NCBI RefSeq assembly: GCF_001442535.1
Contig: NZ_CP013141.1
Coordinates: 499,160-563,159 of the forward strand
Source of the DNA: Lysobacter antibioticus
GTDB taxonomy: Bacteria > Pseudomonadota > Gammaproteobacteria > Xanthomonadales > Xanthomonadaceae
Direction: 5' to 3'
Length of the DNA stretch: 64,000 nt
Made by a program: the position numbers and the translations under genes
Notes under the pieces: generated by a model
What the model was told of the DNA's origin: nothing
The model's database searches: none
Seen by the model: only the letters and a program-made list of their open reading frames with translations
Part shown: positions 45,054 to 53,005 of the stretch, piece after piece
How the letters are laid out: every line of letters begins with the position of its first letter
How positions within the stretch are numbered: position 1 is the first letter of the stretch

Positions 45054-47750
45054 TCAGAAGTTGAACCGGAACGCGGCCATGTAGCGGCGGCCGCTGTGGT
45101 AGGTACCGACCGGCTTGCTCTTGCTGCCGGAGTACTGCACGTATTCCTCGTCGAGGATGTTCATCGCGTCGAACGACAAGGCCATGTTCTCGTTGAACTT
45201 CCAACCTACGCTGGCGCCGAGTTCCGAGTAGGCGTCCACGCTCGCCGGCGCCGCGCCGGCCACGTAACCGCCGGCCAGGTAATGGCTGCGCCAGTTGTAC
45301 GACAGGCGTAACGTCAGCGGGCCGTTCTCGTAGTACGGGCTGATCGCGACGCTGTCGCGCGACTGGTACGGCAACGGGTCGCCGGTGTTGTTTTCGCCGT
45401 CGGCGTAGGTGTAGTTCGCGGTCAGGCCGAAGCCGGTGTCGGCGAACGGCTGCTGGTAGCTGACGTTGAAACCCTTGACCTTGCCCTTGCCGGCATTGCG
45501 CGGGCGCTGGATGTCGTAGTCGCAATAGCCGTCGCTGGTGCAGCCGTGGAAACCGACCAGGGTGGTGTCGAACACGACCCGGTTGGTGTCGCGGATCGAG
45601 TTGTACTGGCGTTCGATCCGGGCCGCGCTGTCGATGTAGTTGGAGATGTCCTTGTAGAACACCGACGCCGCCAGCACCGACTGCTCGGCGAAGTACCACT
45701 CGGCCGACAGGTTGAAGTTGGTCGACTCGTACGGCGACAGGTCGGCGTTGCCGCCGCTGCCGTTATACGTGGTGTCGTTGAGGAAGGTGTTGTTGACCAT
45801 CTGGTTGTACGGCGCCCAGGCGATCACCTTGGCCGCGGCGAAACGCAGCAGCACGTCGTTGCCGGTGTCGTAGACCACGTTCAGCGACGGCAGCACGAAG
45901 TCTTCCTTCTTCGACTTGGTCTGCCACTTGCTGGCCAGGTTGTCGAGCGAAGGCGCGCCGCCGTAGACGAAGCCGCTGGCGTCGGTCTTGGATTCGACGT
46001 AGCGCAGACCGAAGTTGCCGCGCCAGGCGCCGCTGGCGAAGTCGGCCTGCACATAGGCCGCGGTGTTGGTCTGTTCCAGCGCCCAGGTGTTGTTGAGGAA
46101 GCCGGCCGGATCGGGGTTGGCGAAGTTCAGCGGGCTGCCCTTGACCCAGTCGAGCACGTTGCCGCGGCCGACCTGGATGTGGCGTCCGTGGTCGTTGCTG
46201 AAACCGCGGATGTCGGTCAGGCCGACGGTGCCGACGTCCGCCAGGGTGCCGCGGTTGACCGGGCCGTAGATGTTGAGCTCGAAGGACTCTTCGTGCTTGG
46301 CGCGACGCACGCCGAACTGGAGGTTGTTGAACACGCTGTCGAACTCGACGTTGAAGTCGACCTGTCCGTAGGTGTCCTTGCTCTCGGTCGAGAACACACC
46401 GTTGTTGCCCATCCAGCCGTTGACCAGTCCGCCCGACGGACCCCAGTTGGCCGGATTGCGCGCGGCGTCGGGGTTGTCGAAGGTGATGCCGCGGTCGATG
46501 TCCCAGCTGAAGCCGCCGTTGTAGACCGGCTCGATGAAGTACTGGGCGAGGTGCTTGTTCTCGGACTTGCTGCGGCCGATCTGGCCCTTGAAGCCCCAGC
46601 CCTCGCCGTCGAACGCGGTGCGCAGGTCCAGGCCCTTGGTCTCGACTTCCGACTCGCGCACGTTGTTGTCGTACAGCACCGTGCCGCCGAGCGGATCGGC
46701 GTTGGCGTTGGAATGGCCGCTGGTGACCACGCCGTTCTTCGCATCGCCGAGGCGGTTGACCGCTGCGACGGTGCCGTCGTTCCAGGTCAGGAAGCTGTAC
46801 AGCGACTGGTTGTAGTTGTCGAAGTTTTCCTTGATGTACAGGCCGCTGAGGTTGAACTCCCACTCGTCGCTCGGCTTGAACTGCAGGTTGACCACGGCGC
46901 TGTCGCGCTTGCGGTGCTGCTGGAACCAGGCGGCGTTGATCGAGTTCGGCACTTCCGCGTTCGGGTCGAGACCGGCGCGCGCGGCATTGGTGAAGGTGGA
47001 GGCCTTGGCGTAGCCGAAGATCTCCAGGCCCTGGCGATCGACCTGCTCTTCGTAGTGCTGCGCGGCGACCGAGACGCCGAAGGTTTCTTCCGGGTTCTTC
47101 CAGCTGTACAGCAGCGACGCGCTCGGGCGGCCCTTGCTGCCCTGGTCGCTGTAGTTGTAGCTGACCGAGCCGGCGACCGAGTTGGCGTCCATGTCGAGCG
47201 GCTGGCGGGTGTGCATCAACACCGTGCCGCCGAGGCTGCCTTCGGTGATGCGCGCTTCCGACGACTTGATGATCTCCAGGCGGCCGAGGATTTCCGGCGC
47301 GAGCAGGGTGTAGTCGAAACCGCGGTTCGGCTGTTCGCCGTACAGCCAGATCGCCTGGGCGACCGGATGGCCGTCGAGGAAGGTCAGGTTGAGGCTGGGG
47401 TCGGTGCCGTCGATGCTGACCCGCTCGCCCTGGCCGAAGCGGCGATCGAGGGTGACGCCGGGAATCTGCGACATGGCCTCGGCGACGTTGGTGTTGGCGA
47501 ACTTGCCGATGTCCTCGGCGGTGATCGCTTCCGACACGGTCACGTTGGCCCGCTTGGTATCCAGCGATTTTTCCAAACTCGCACGGATGCCGGTGACGAC
47601 GACGGTATCGAGCTCGGTGGCTTCCGACGATGCGGACGGGCTCGTTGCTGCCTGGGTGTCCTGGGTGTCCTGGGCGGCCGCCAGGCCCGGACCGATACAG
47701 GTCAGGACCGCGACGATGCTGGCTGACAGGATGCTCTTGCGCGCTTTCAT
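45054..47750 (-). CDS. TonB-dependent outer-membrane receptor (probable chito-oligosaccharide/GlcNAc uptake)
   Basis: The start at 47750 has a strong GGAGGAA site. The 898-residue product has a signal peptide (SILSASIVAVLTCIGPGLAA), a TonB box-like ELDTVVVTGIRASLEKSLDT, a plug domain (SEAITAEDIGKFANTNVAEA, IPGVTLDRRFGQGERVSIDG), and a long barrel ending in an aromatic AAFRFNF. The IRASLEKSLDTKR opening is typical of the large carbohydrate-related TonB receptors of xanthomonads and Caulobacter. Neighbours (GH20 enzyme, kinase, NagP) point to GlcNAc oligomers as substrate, an inference. Confidence 0.9.
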   Translation of the reverse strand: MKARKSILSASIVAVLTCIGPGLAAAQDTQDTQAATSPSASSEATELDTVVVTGIRASLEKSLDTKRANVTVSEAITAEDIGKFANTNVAEAMSQIPGVTLDRRFGQGERVSIDGTDPSLNLTFLDGHPVAQAIWLYGEQPNRGFDYTLLAPEILGRLEIIKSSEARITEGSLGGTVLMHTRQPLDMDANSVAGSVSYNYSDQGSKGRPSASLLYSWKNPEETFGVSVAAQHYEEQVDRQGLEIFGYAKASTFTNAARAGLDPNAEVPNSINAAWFQQHRKRDSAVVNLQFKPSDEWEFNLSGLYIKENFDNYNQSLYSFLTWNDGTVAAVNRLGDAKNGVVTSGHSNANADPLGGTVLYDNNVRESEVETKGLDLRTAFDGEGWGFKGQIGRSKSENKHLAQYFIEPVYNGGFSWDIDRGITFDNPDAARNPANWGPSGGLVNGWMGNNGVFSTESKDTYGQVDFNVEFDSVFNNLQFGVRRAKHEESFELNIYGPVNRGTLADVGTVGLTDIRGFSNDHGRHIQVGRGNVLDWVKGSPLNFANPDPAGFLNNTWALEQTNTAAYVQADFASGAWRGNFGLRYVESKTDASGFVYGGAPSLDNLASKWQTKSKKEDFVLPSLNVVYDTGNDVLLRFAAAKVIAWAPYNQMVNNTFLNDTTYNGSGGNADLSPYESTNFNLSAEWYFAEQSVLAASVFYKDISNYIDSAARIERQYNSIRDTNRVVFDTTLVGFHGCTSDGYCDYDIQRPRNAGKGKVKGFNVSYQQPFADTGFGLTANYTYADGENNTGDPLPYQSRDSVAISPYYENGPLTLRLSYNWRSHYLAGGYVAGAAPASVDAYSELGASVGWKFNENMALSFDAMNILDEEYVQYSGSKSKPVGTYHSGRRYMAAFRFNF

Positions 47751-47951
47751 TACTGTTCCTCCCTCGGGCGGTGATGGCTCGGCGATCGACCGGGGAAAGC
47801 CGGTTCGTCGCGAAGTCCGGTTTGTCTTGTCTTGTTTGTCTTGGTGCAGCCGGTCGCGGCGACGCCGTTTCCGGTTTCGGTGTTGCCGCCTTCGATGCGA
47901 GGCCGCGGTTTCGCGCACGCGCCTTGCGCGCGTGCGCCTGAGGCCTTGCGC

Positions 47952-49040
47952 CTACTGCGTTTTTTGTTGGCGATTCGCCGGCGCCGTCGCGCCATCGCCG
48001 GGTTCGCTTTCTTGCGGGCCCTGCTCGTACTGGCCCGGCTCGTATTGCCCGTGCTCCAGATACCAGCTCGCCGCACCGATCACGCCGAGCCGTTCGTTCT
48101 CGATCAACCGCACCGGCACGCGTTCGAGCACCGGACGCATCGCGCCCTTGTCGAGCATGCGGGCGTGGAATTCGCTCTCGGGCACGAAGTCCTTGAGCTG
48201 GGGCAGGATGCCGCCGGCGATGAACACCGACTTGGCGCCGCTGATCACGGCCAGATCGCCGATCACGCTGCCGAGCAGCGCGCAGAACGTCAGCACCGCT
48301 TCGCGCGCGATCGCTTCGCCGCGACGCGCCGCTTCGGTGATCGCCGCCGGCGCACGCAGCGACGGCTCGACGCCGTTGAACGTGCACAGCGCGCTATACA
48401 GGTTGACCAGGCCGGGGCCGGAGACGAAGTACTCGGTCGGCACGTGGGTCTGGCCGCGTTGCTGGGCCAGGCTCAGCATTTCGACTTCGCGCGCATTGCC
48501 CGGCGCGAAGGCGGTGTGGCCGGCTTCGGTCGGCAGCACCACGGTGGTCTTGCCGTGCGGAATGCGCACCGCCGCGCCGAGGCCGGTGCCGGGGCCGATC
48601 ACCAGCACCGGGCCGGGCGTCGACTCGCTGACGCCGGGCGTGAGCAGGGTCGAATCGTTCGGCGCCATGCACTGGGCGGCGTTGGCATTGGCCTGGAAAT
48701 CGTTGATGACCAGCACCTGGCGCAGGCCGAGCTCGCGGCGCAGTTCCGACAGCGAGATCCGCCACGGCAGGTTGGAATTGATGACCTGGTCGTCGAGCAC
48801 CACGCCGGCGGAGGCGATCACCACGCGATCGATGCCGACGCCGTTGCTGGCGATGAACTCGGCCAGGATCGCGGCCAGGCTCGGATAGTCCGCGCAGACG
48901 TACTTGCGGTGGGCGAGCACGGTCACGGTGGACTCGCCGCCGTTGCCGGCACGGACCAGGCCGACGCGGGTATGGGTACCGCCGACATCGGCGGCGATGA
49001 ACTGGGGCGTGGCCGTATTCAGCCGGGCGGCCGCGCTCAT
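47952..49040 (-). CDS. Glucokinase-family sugar kinase (probable GlcNAc/glucose kinase)
   Basis: The 362-residue product belongs to the bacterial glucokinase (Glk) family: FIAADVGGTHTRVGLVRAG is the phosphate-1 motif, LVINDFQANANA contains the catalytic aspartate, and VLVIGPGTGLGAAVRI plus LPTEAGHTAFAP complete the site. The C-terminal 30 residues are polar and low in complexity. Position next to nagP suggests that it phosphorylates GlcNAc after uptake, as NagK-type proteins in xanthomonads; glucose is the alternative. The start at 49040 follows GGAG. Confidence 0.9.
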   Translation of the reverse strand: MSAAARLNTATPQFIAADVGGTHTRVGLVRAGNGGESTVTVLAHRKYVCADYPSLAAILAEFIASNGVGIDRVVIASAGVVLDDQVINSNLPWRISLSELRRELGLRQVLVINDFQANANAAQCMAPNDSTLLTPGVSESTPGPVLVIGPGTGLGAAVRIPHGKTTVVLPTEAGHTAFAPGNAREVEMLSLAQQRGQTHVPTEYFVSGPGLVNLYSALCTFNGVEPSLRAPAAITEAARRGEAIAREAVLTFCALLGSVIGDLAVISGAKSVFIAGGILPQLKDFVPESEFHARMLDKGAMRPVLERVPVRLIENERLGVIGAASWYLEHGQYEPGQYEQGPQESEPGDGATAPANRQQKTQ

Positions 49041-49198
49041 GCGCAGGCTCCGACGACGGCGTAGGTGATTGCGCCGGCGTGTGTGTTCATGATGCGTCCC
49101 CGCAAGGACATCGACGACGTCCCGTTCCGTTCCCACTGCATGCGCCCTCCGCGGCTGCCGGTGTGTTTCCCCTTGGCGGCGCCGAGAGTGCTCTGGGT

Positions 49199-49214
49199 TT
49201 GACAACGTTGTCAA
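49199..49214. promoter_or_regulatory. LacI-family operator palindrome
   Basis: TTGACAACGTTGTCAA is a perfect 16-bp palindrome with a central CG, the classic LacI-family form. It resembles the TGACARCGYTGTCA motif that I recall for NagR regulons. It lies 159 bases upstream of the kinase start and 237 upstream of nagP. Confidence 0.8.
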
Positions 49215-49358
49215 CAAGTTCGCGCCAATGTGTCTCCCAGGCCGCAAAACCGTGTTTCGGTGCCCGGAATATTGATGCGCCGCAACATGGTGGCGCGCGC
49301 GCAAGATCACGGTTTGGCGGGCTTCTTGGCCTTGCGACTGGTATGCGGGAGCGACTTG

Positions 49359-49370
49359 TGACAACGTTGG
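49359..49370. promoter_or_regulatory. Second, partial LacI-type operator
   Basis: TGACAACGTTGG keeps one half-site and the central CG of the palindrome at 49199-49214. It lies 160 bases away and about 80 bases upstream of the nagP start, so it may allow DNA looping or a separate nagP operator. Confidence 0.5.
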
Positions 49371-49450
49371 GCCGACGCTTGTCGTGCCGGTCATCCGGAT
49401 GACCAGCGGGACGTGGCGGGCGGTACCCGCCGCTCTGGGAGGGGAGTCTC

Positions 49451-50773
49451 ATGTCGGTTTCCAACGCCAGCGCTCGGCCGCGTCACCTGGGTTCGATCGC
49501 GATCATCGGCGCGCTGTTCTTCGTGTTCGGTTTCGTCACCTGGCTCAACGGCCCGTTGATCACCTTCGTCAAATACCGGTTCGAGTTGAACGACTTCAAC
49601 GCGTTCCTGGTGCTGACGGTGTTCTACCTGTCGTATCTGTTCCTGGCCTTGCCGGCGTCGAGCATTCTCAAGCGCACCGGCATGAAGAAAGGCATGTCGC
49701 TGGGTCTGTTCGTGATGGCGATCGGCGCCTTCGCCTTCGGCGAATTCGTCCTGCGCGGTTCCTACCCGGGCGCGCTCGCCGGACTGTTCACCATCGGCGC
49801 GGGCCTGGCGATCCTGCAGACCGCGGCCAATCCCTACATCAGCATCCTCGGCCCGATCGAAGGCGCGGCCCAGCGCATCGCGGTCATGGGCATCTGCAAC
49901 AAGATCGCCGGCGCGCTGGCGCCGTTCGCGTTCGCGACCCTGGTCCTGGCCGGCATCAACAAATTCGATGCGCAGCTCGCCGCGGCTACGCCGGCCGGGC
50001 GCCAAACCCTGCTCGACGAATTCGCCGCGAAAGTGCACGTGCCTTATGTCGCGATGGCCGGCGTGTTGGCGGTGTTGGCGGTGCTGCTGCTGCGCTCGCC
50101 GTTGCCGGAAATCCGCGCCGAGGACGTCAACTCGACCCCGGCCGACAGCGGCAGCGGTAGCGGCAAGAAGAGCCTCGCGCATTACCCGCACGTCTGGCTC
50201 GGCGCCTTGTGCATCTTCGTCTACGTCGGCGCCGAAGTGATGGCCGGCGATGCGATCGGCACCTACGGCGCGGCCCTGGGCCTGCCGCCGAGCGAAACCA
50301 GTTTCTTCACCACCTTCACCCTGATCGCGATGCTGGTCGGCTACCTGGTCGGGCTGGTGGTGATTCCGCGTTTCGTCAGCCAGCAGAAATACCTGGCGGT
50401 CTCGGCCGTGCTCGGCATCGTCTTCACCGTCGGCGCGTTCTTCACCAAGGGCTATGTCTCGGTCGGCTTCGTCGCCGCGCTGGGCTTCGCCAACGCGATG
50501 ATGTGGCCGGCGATCTTCCCGCTCGCGATCGAAGGGTTGGGACGTTTGACCGAGCGCGGTTCGGCCCTGCTGGTGATGGGCATCGCCGGCGGCGCGGTGA
50601 TCCCGCAGCTGTTCGCCGCGCTCAAGCAGCACTTCGACTTCCAGCTGGTGTTCCTGCTGCTGATGGTGCCCTGCTACCTGTACATCCTGTACTTCGCCAA
50701 GGCCGGGCATAAGGTCGGCCTGGCCCATCGCGCGACGGCTTCGGCCACGGCATCGGCCGCGGTCTCGAACTGA
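49451..50773 (+). CDS. nagP: Sugar MFS transporter, NagP-type GlcNAc permease
   Basis: The 440-residue product has about 12 membrane helices and belongs to the FucP/GlcP-like sugar:proton symporter family. Marks are LFFVFGFVTWLNGPLITFVK in helix 1, LPASSILKRTGMKKGMSLGL between helices 2 and 3, and AILQTAANPYISILGP, typical of NagP and GluP. The start follows GGGAGGGGAG. It is divergent from the sugar kinase across a region with LacI-type operators, as in xanthomonad and Shewanella GlcNAc regulons. Confidence 0.92.
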   Translation: MSVSNASARPRHLGSIAIIGALFFVFGFVTWLNGPLITFVKYRFELNDFNAFLVLTVFYLSYLFLALPASSILKRTGMKKGMSLGLFVMAIGAFAFGEFVLRGSYPGALAGLFTIGAGLAILQTAANPYISILGPIEGAAQRIAVMGICNKIAGALAPFAFATLVLAGINKFDAQLAAATPAGRQTLLDEFAAKVHVPYVAMAGVLAVLAVLLLRSPLPEIRAEDVNSTPADSGSGSGKKSLAHYPHVWLGALCIFVYVGAEVMAGDAIGTYGAALGLPPSETSFFTTFTLIAMLVGYLVGLVVIPRFVSQQKYLAVSAVLGIVFTVGAFFTKGYVSVGFVAALGFANAMMWPAIFPLAIEGLGRLTERGSALLVMGIAGGAVIPQLFAALKQHFDFQLVFLLLMVPCYLYILYFAKAGHKVGLAHRATASATASAAVSN

Positions 50774-50923
50774 GGCCGTTTCGGTCGCGGTTCCCCTTGT
50801 GCGCTGGCTCGTACGAGGGGAATCCGGCGGGCTGGGTGTGGGCGTGCCGAACCCCGGCATCGGGTTGCCCGCGCCCCCAACCCCACGCTGGGCGGATTCG
50901 GCCAGCCGGCTGAAGCAGCTCCC

Positions 50924-50948
50924 CACCCCTCTTTGTCGAAGAGGGGTG
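50924..50948. terminator. Perfect 10-bp hairpin after nagP
   Basis: CACCCCTCTT/AAGAGGGGTG with loop TGTCG lies 150 bases after the nagP stop. The 334-base gap to the acyltransferase otherwise shows a looser hairpin TTCCCCT/AGGGGAA near 50791-50822 and no gene. Neither has a T-run. Confidence 0.4.
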
Positions 50949-51107
50949 CAGGCGCCCGGTCTGCCTTCTCAGGCGGGGTGCGGCTGCCGGCCTCCCATCG
51001 CCCTCGCGCCCGAACGAGCGGTCAATTTCTCACCGTCGAATCGAAAACCCGCCATCAGTCGCAATCGCCGCTGGCCGCTGCGACGACGCTTCGGTATCGT
51101 GCACACA

Positions 51108-51917
51108 ATGAATGCGCCGCCTCCCCACGCCGGCGCGGTCGCGCCTACGGGTGCGTCGACCGCGCGCGCGCTGCGTTACCTGATCCGCGTACCTCTGCTC
51201 CTGTGGCATGTGCTCGTGCACCTTCCGCTCGTGCTGTTGCTGACCACGCCCTTGACCACCGGCATTCCCGTCGGCGGCGGCGAAACCCTGGGGCATCGCC
51301 TGATCCGCGCCTGGTCGGCCGGGTTGATGCACGTGTTCGGCTTCCGCCTGCGCCGCATCGGCACGCCGCTGCCGGGCGCGACCTTGTTCGTCGCCAACCA
51401 CGTCAGCTGGATTGACATCGAGACCCTGCACAGCCAGCGCATGATGGGGTTCGTGGCCAAGCGCGAGATCGAGAGCTGGCCGGTGGTCGGTTGGCTGGCG
51501 GCGCGCGGCGAGACCATCTTCCACCACCGCGGCAACACCGAATCGCTCGGCGGCGTGCTGCACGAGATGCTCGCGCGCCTGCGCGCCGGGCGCTCGGTCG
51601 GCGTGTTTCCCGAAGGCGGCACGCGCGGCGGCGGCGAAATCGGCCCCTTCCATGCGCGCATCTTCCTCGCCGCGGTCGAGGCCAACGTGCCGGTGCAGCC
51701 GGTCGCGCTGCGCTACGGCGAGCGCGGCAACGCCCAGTCGGTGGTCGCCTTCCAGGGCAAGGAAAGCTTCTTCGCCAACTTCCTGCGCCTGCTCGGCGAA
51801 CCCGGCTGTGTCGCCGAGATCCATTTCCTGACCCCGATCGGTCCCGGGCAAGCCGATGGCCGCCGCCGCATCGCCGACCTGGCGCGGCAGCGCATCGTCG
51901 AGGCGATGGCGAGCTGA
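51108..51917 (+). CDS. Lysophospholipid acyltransferase (PlsC-like)
   Basis: The 269-residue product starts at the ATG at 51108; the frame is open upstream but without credible start signals. After a membrane helix (VPLLLWHVLVHLPLVLLL) come the acyltransferase blocks: block I ATLFVANHVSWIDIETL (NHxxxxD catalytic motif), block II GETIFHHRGN, block III SVGVFPEGGTRGGGEIGPFH, and block IV VPVQPVALRY. It should acylate lysophosphatidate or a related lysolipid at the inner membrane. The next gene begins four bases after its stop. Confidence 0.9.
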   Translation: MNAPPPHAGAVAPTGASTARALRYLIRVPLLLWHVLVHLPLVLLLTTPLTTGIPVGGGETLGHRLIRAWSAGLMHVFGFRLRRIGTPLPGATLFVANHVSWIDIETLHSQRMMGFVAKREIESWPVVGWLAARGETIFHHRGNTESLGGVLHEMLARLRAGRSVGVFPEGGTRGGGEIGPFHARIFLAAVEANVPVQPVALRYGERGNAQSVVAFQGKESFFANFLRLLGEPGCVAEIHFLTPIGPGQADGRRRIADLARQRIVEAMAS

Positions 51918-51921
51918 GGCC

Positions 51922-52914
51922 ATGCTGACCGCCGCCGACTACGCGCCTCCACGTTGGCTGAGGAACGCGCACGTCCAGTCGGCGCTGGGTTCCAGCCCGC
52001 TGCGGCGGCGCCGCGCCGAGCTACGCTTCGCCCAGATCGGCGCGCAGACCACCGAACACCTGATCGAGGCCGGCGACGGCGTGCGCCTGCACGGCCTGCA
52101 CAGCGCCGTGCCCGGCACCGCCGCGTGCGGGCTGGTGCTGCTGCTGCACGGCTGGGAAGGCAGCGCCGATTCCAACTACATGCGCCTGACCGCGGCGCAG
52201 TTGCTGGCGCGCGGCTTCGAGGTGTTCCGGCTCAATTTCCGCGATCACGGCGACACCCATCACCTCAACGAAGGCCTGTTCCACTCCAACCGCATCGACG
52301 AGGTGGTGCAGGCCACGGCCGAGATCGCGCGGCGCTTTCCGTTGCGGCCGCTGTCGGTCGCCGGTTATTCGCTGGGCGGCAACTTCGCCCTGCGCCTGGC
52401 CCTGTGCGCCACCGATGCCGGCCTGCCGCTCGCCCATGTCGCCGCGGTCTGCCCGGTGCTCGATCCGGCCCGGACCATGGAGTCGATGGAGTCCGGCCTG
52501 CCGCTGTACCTGTGGTACTTCGAGCGCAAATGGCGCGACTCGCTGGCGCGCAAGCGCGCGCTGTTCCCGGCGCTGCACGATTTCGACGACCGTACCTTGG
52601 GCCTGAGCATGCGCCCGCTGACCCAGTGGATGGTCGAACGCCACACCGACTTCGGCACCCTCGACCGCTACTTCGACGGCTACTCGATCGCCGGCCAGCG
52701 CATGGCCCGCCTGGAGGTGCCGGTGAGCATCCTGATGGCCGCCGACGATCCGGTGATCCCGGTCGCCGGCTTCCAGGAACTGGTCCTGCCCGAGCACGCC
52801 CGCGTCGAGATCGCGCCCTGGGGCGGGCATTGCGGCTTCCTCGAGAATGCCCAGCTCGACGGCTTCGCCGAACGCTGGATCGCCGACCGCCTGAGCGCCT
52901 GCGCCTCGGCCTGA
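51922..52914 (+). CDS. YheT-family alpha/beta hydrolase
   Basis: The 330-residue product has the AB-hydrolase 4 (YheT) pattern: WLRNAHVQSALGSS near the N-terminus, VLLLHGWEGSADSNYMRLTA, FRLNFRDHGDTHHLNEGLFH, the nucleophile elbow VAGYSLGGNFALRLA, and catalytic ADDPVIP (aspartate) and WGGHCGF (histidine). Relatives act as esterases or lipases on small lipids. The gene is four bases from the acyltransferase, so the pair may handle lipid acyl groups. Confidence 0.88.
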   Translation: MLTAADYAPPRWLRNAHVQSALGSSPLRRRRAELRFAQIGAQTTEHLIEAGDGVRLHGLHSAVPGTAACGLVLLLHGWEGSADSNYMRLTAAQLLARGFEVFRLNFRDHGDTHHLNEGLFHSNRIDEVVQATAEIARRFPLRPLSVAGYSLGGNFALRLALCATDAGLPLAHVAAVCPVLDPARTMESMESGLPLYLWYFERKWRDSLARKRALFPALHDFDDRTLGLSMRPLTQWMVERHTDFGTLDRYFDGYSIAGQRMARLEVPVSILMAADDPVIPVAGFQELVLPEHARVEIAPWGGHCGFLENAQLDGFAERWIADRLSACASA

Positions 52915-53005
52915 GGCTGCTGCGCGCGGCAAGCGCCGCCGGGGGCCGGGAAAACCGGCGCGGCCCGCCTACAATTGCCGTTCTTATCCCACCCGAAGCA
53001 CACGA

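Larger units (their letters stand above)
49041..49450. promoter_or_regulatory. Divergent control region between sugar kinase and nagP
   Basis: About 410 bases without a credible gene lie between the divergent kinase and nagP genes. The region is less G/C-rich than its surroundings from 49195 to 49365 and holds a perfect LacI-type palindrome plus a second partial copy. Promoters for both genes must lie here; I cannot fix their -10 and -35 elements. Confidence 0.7.
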
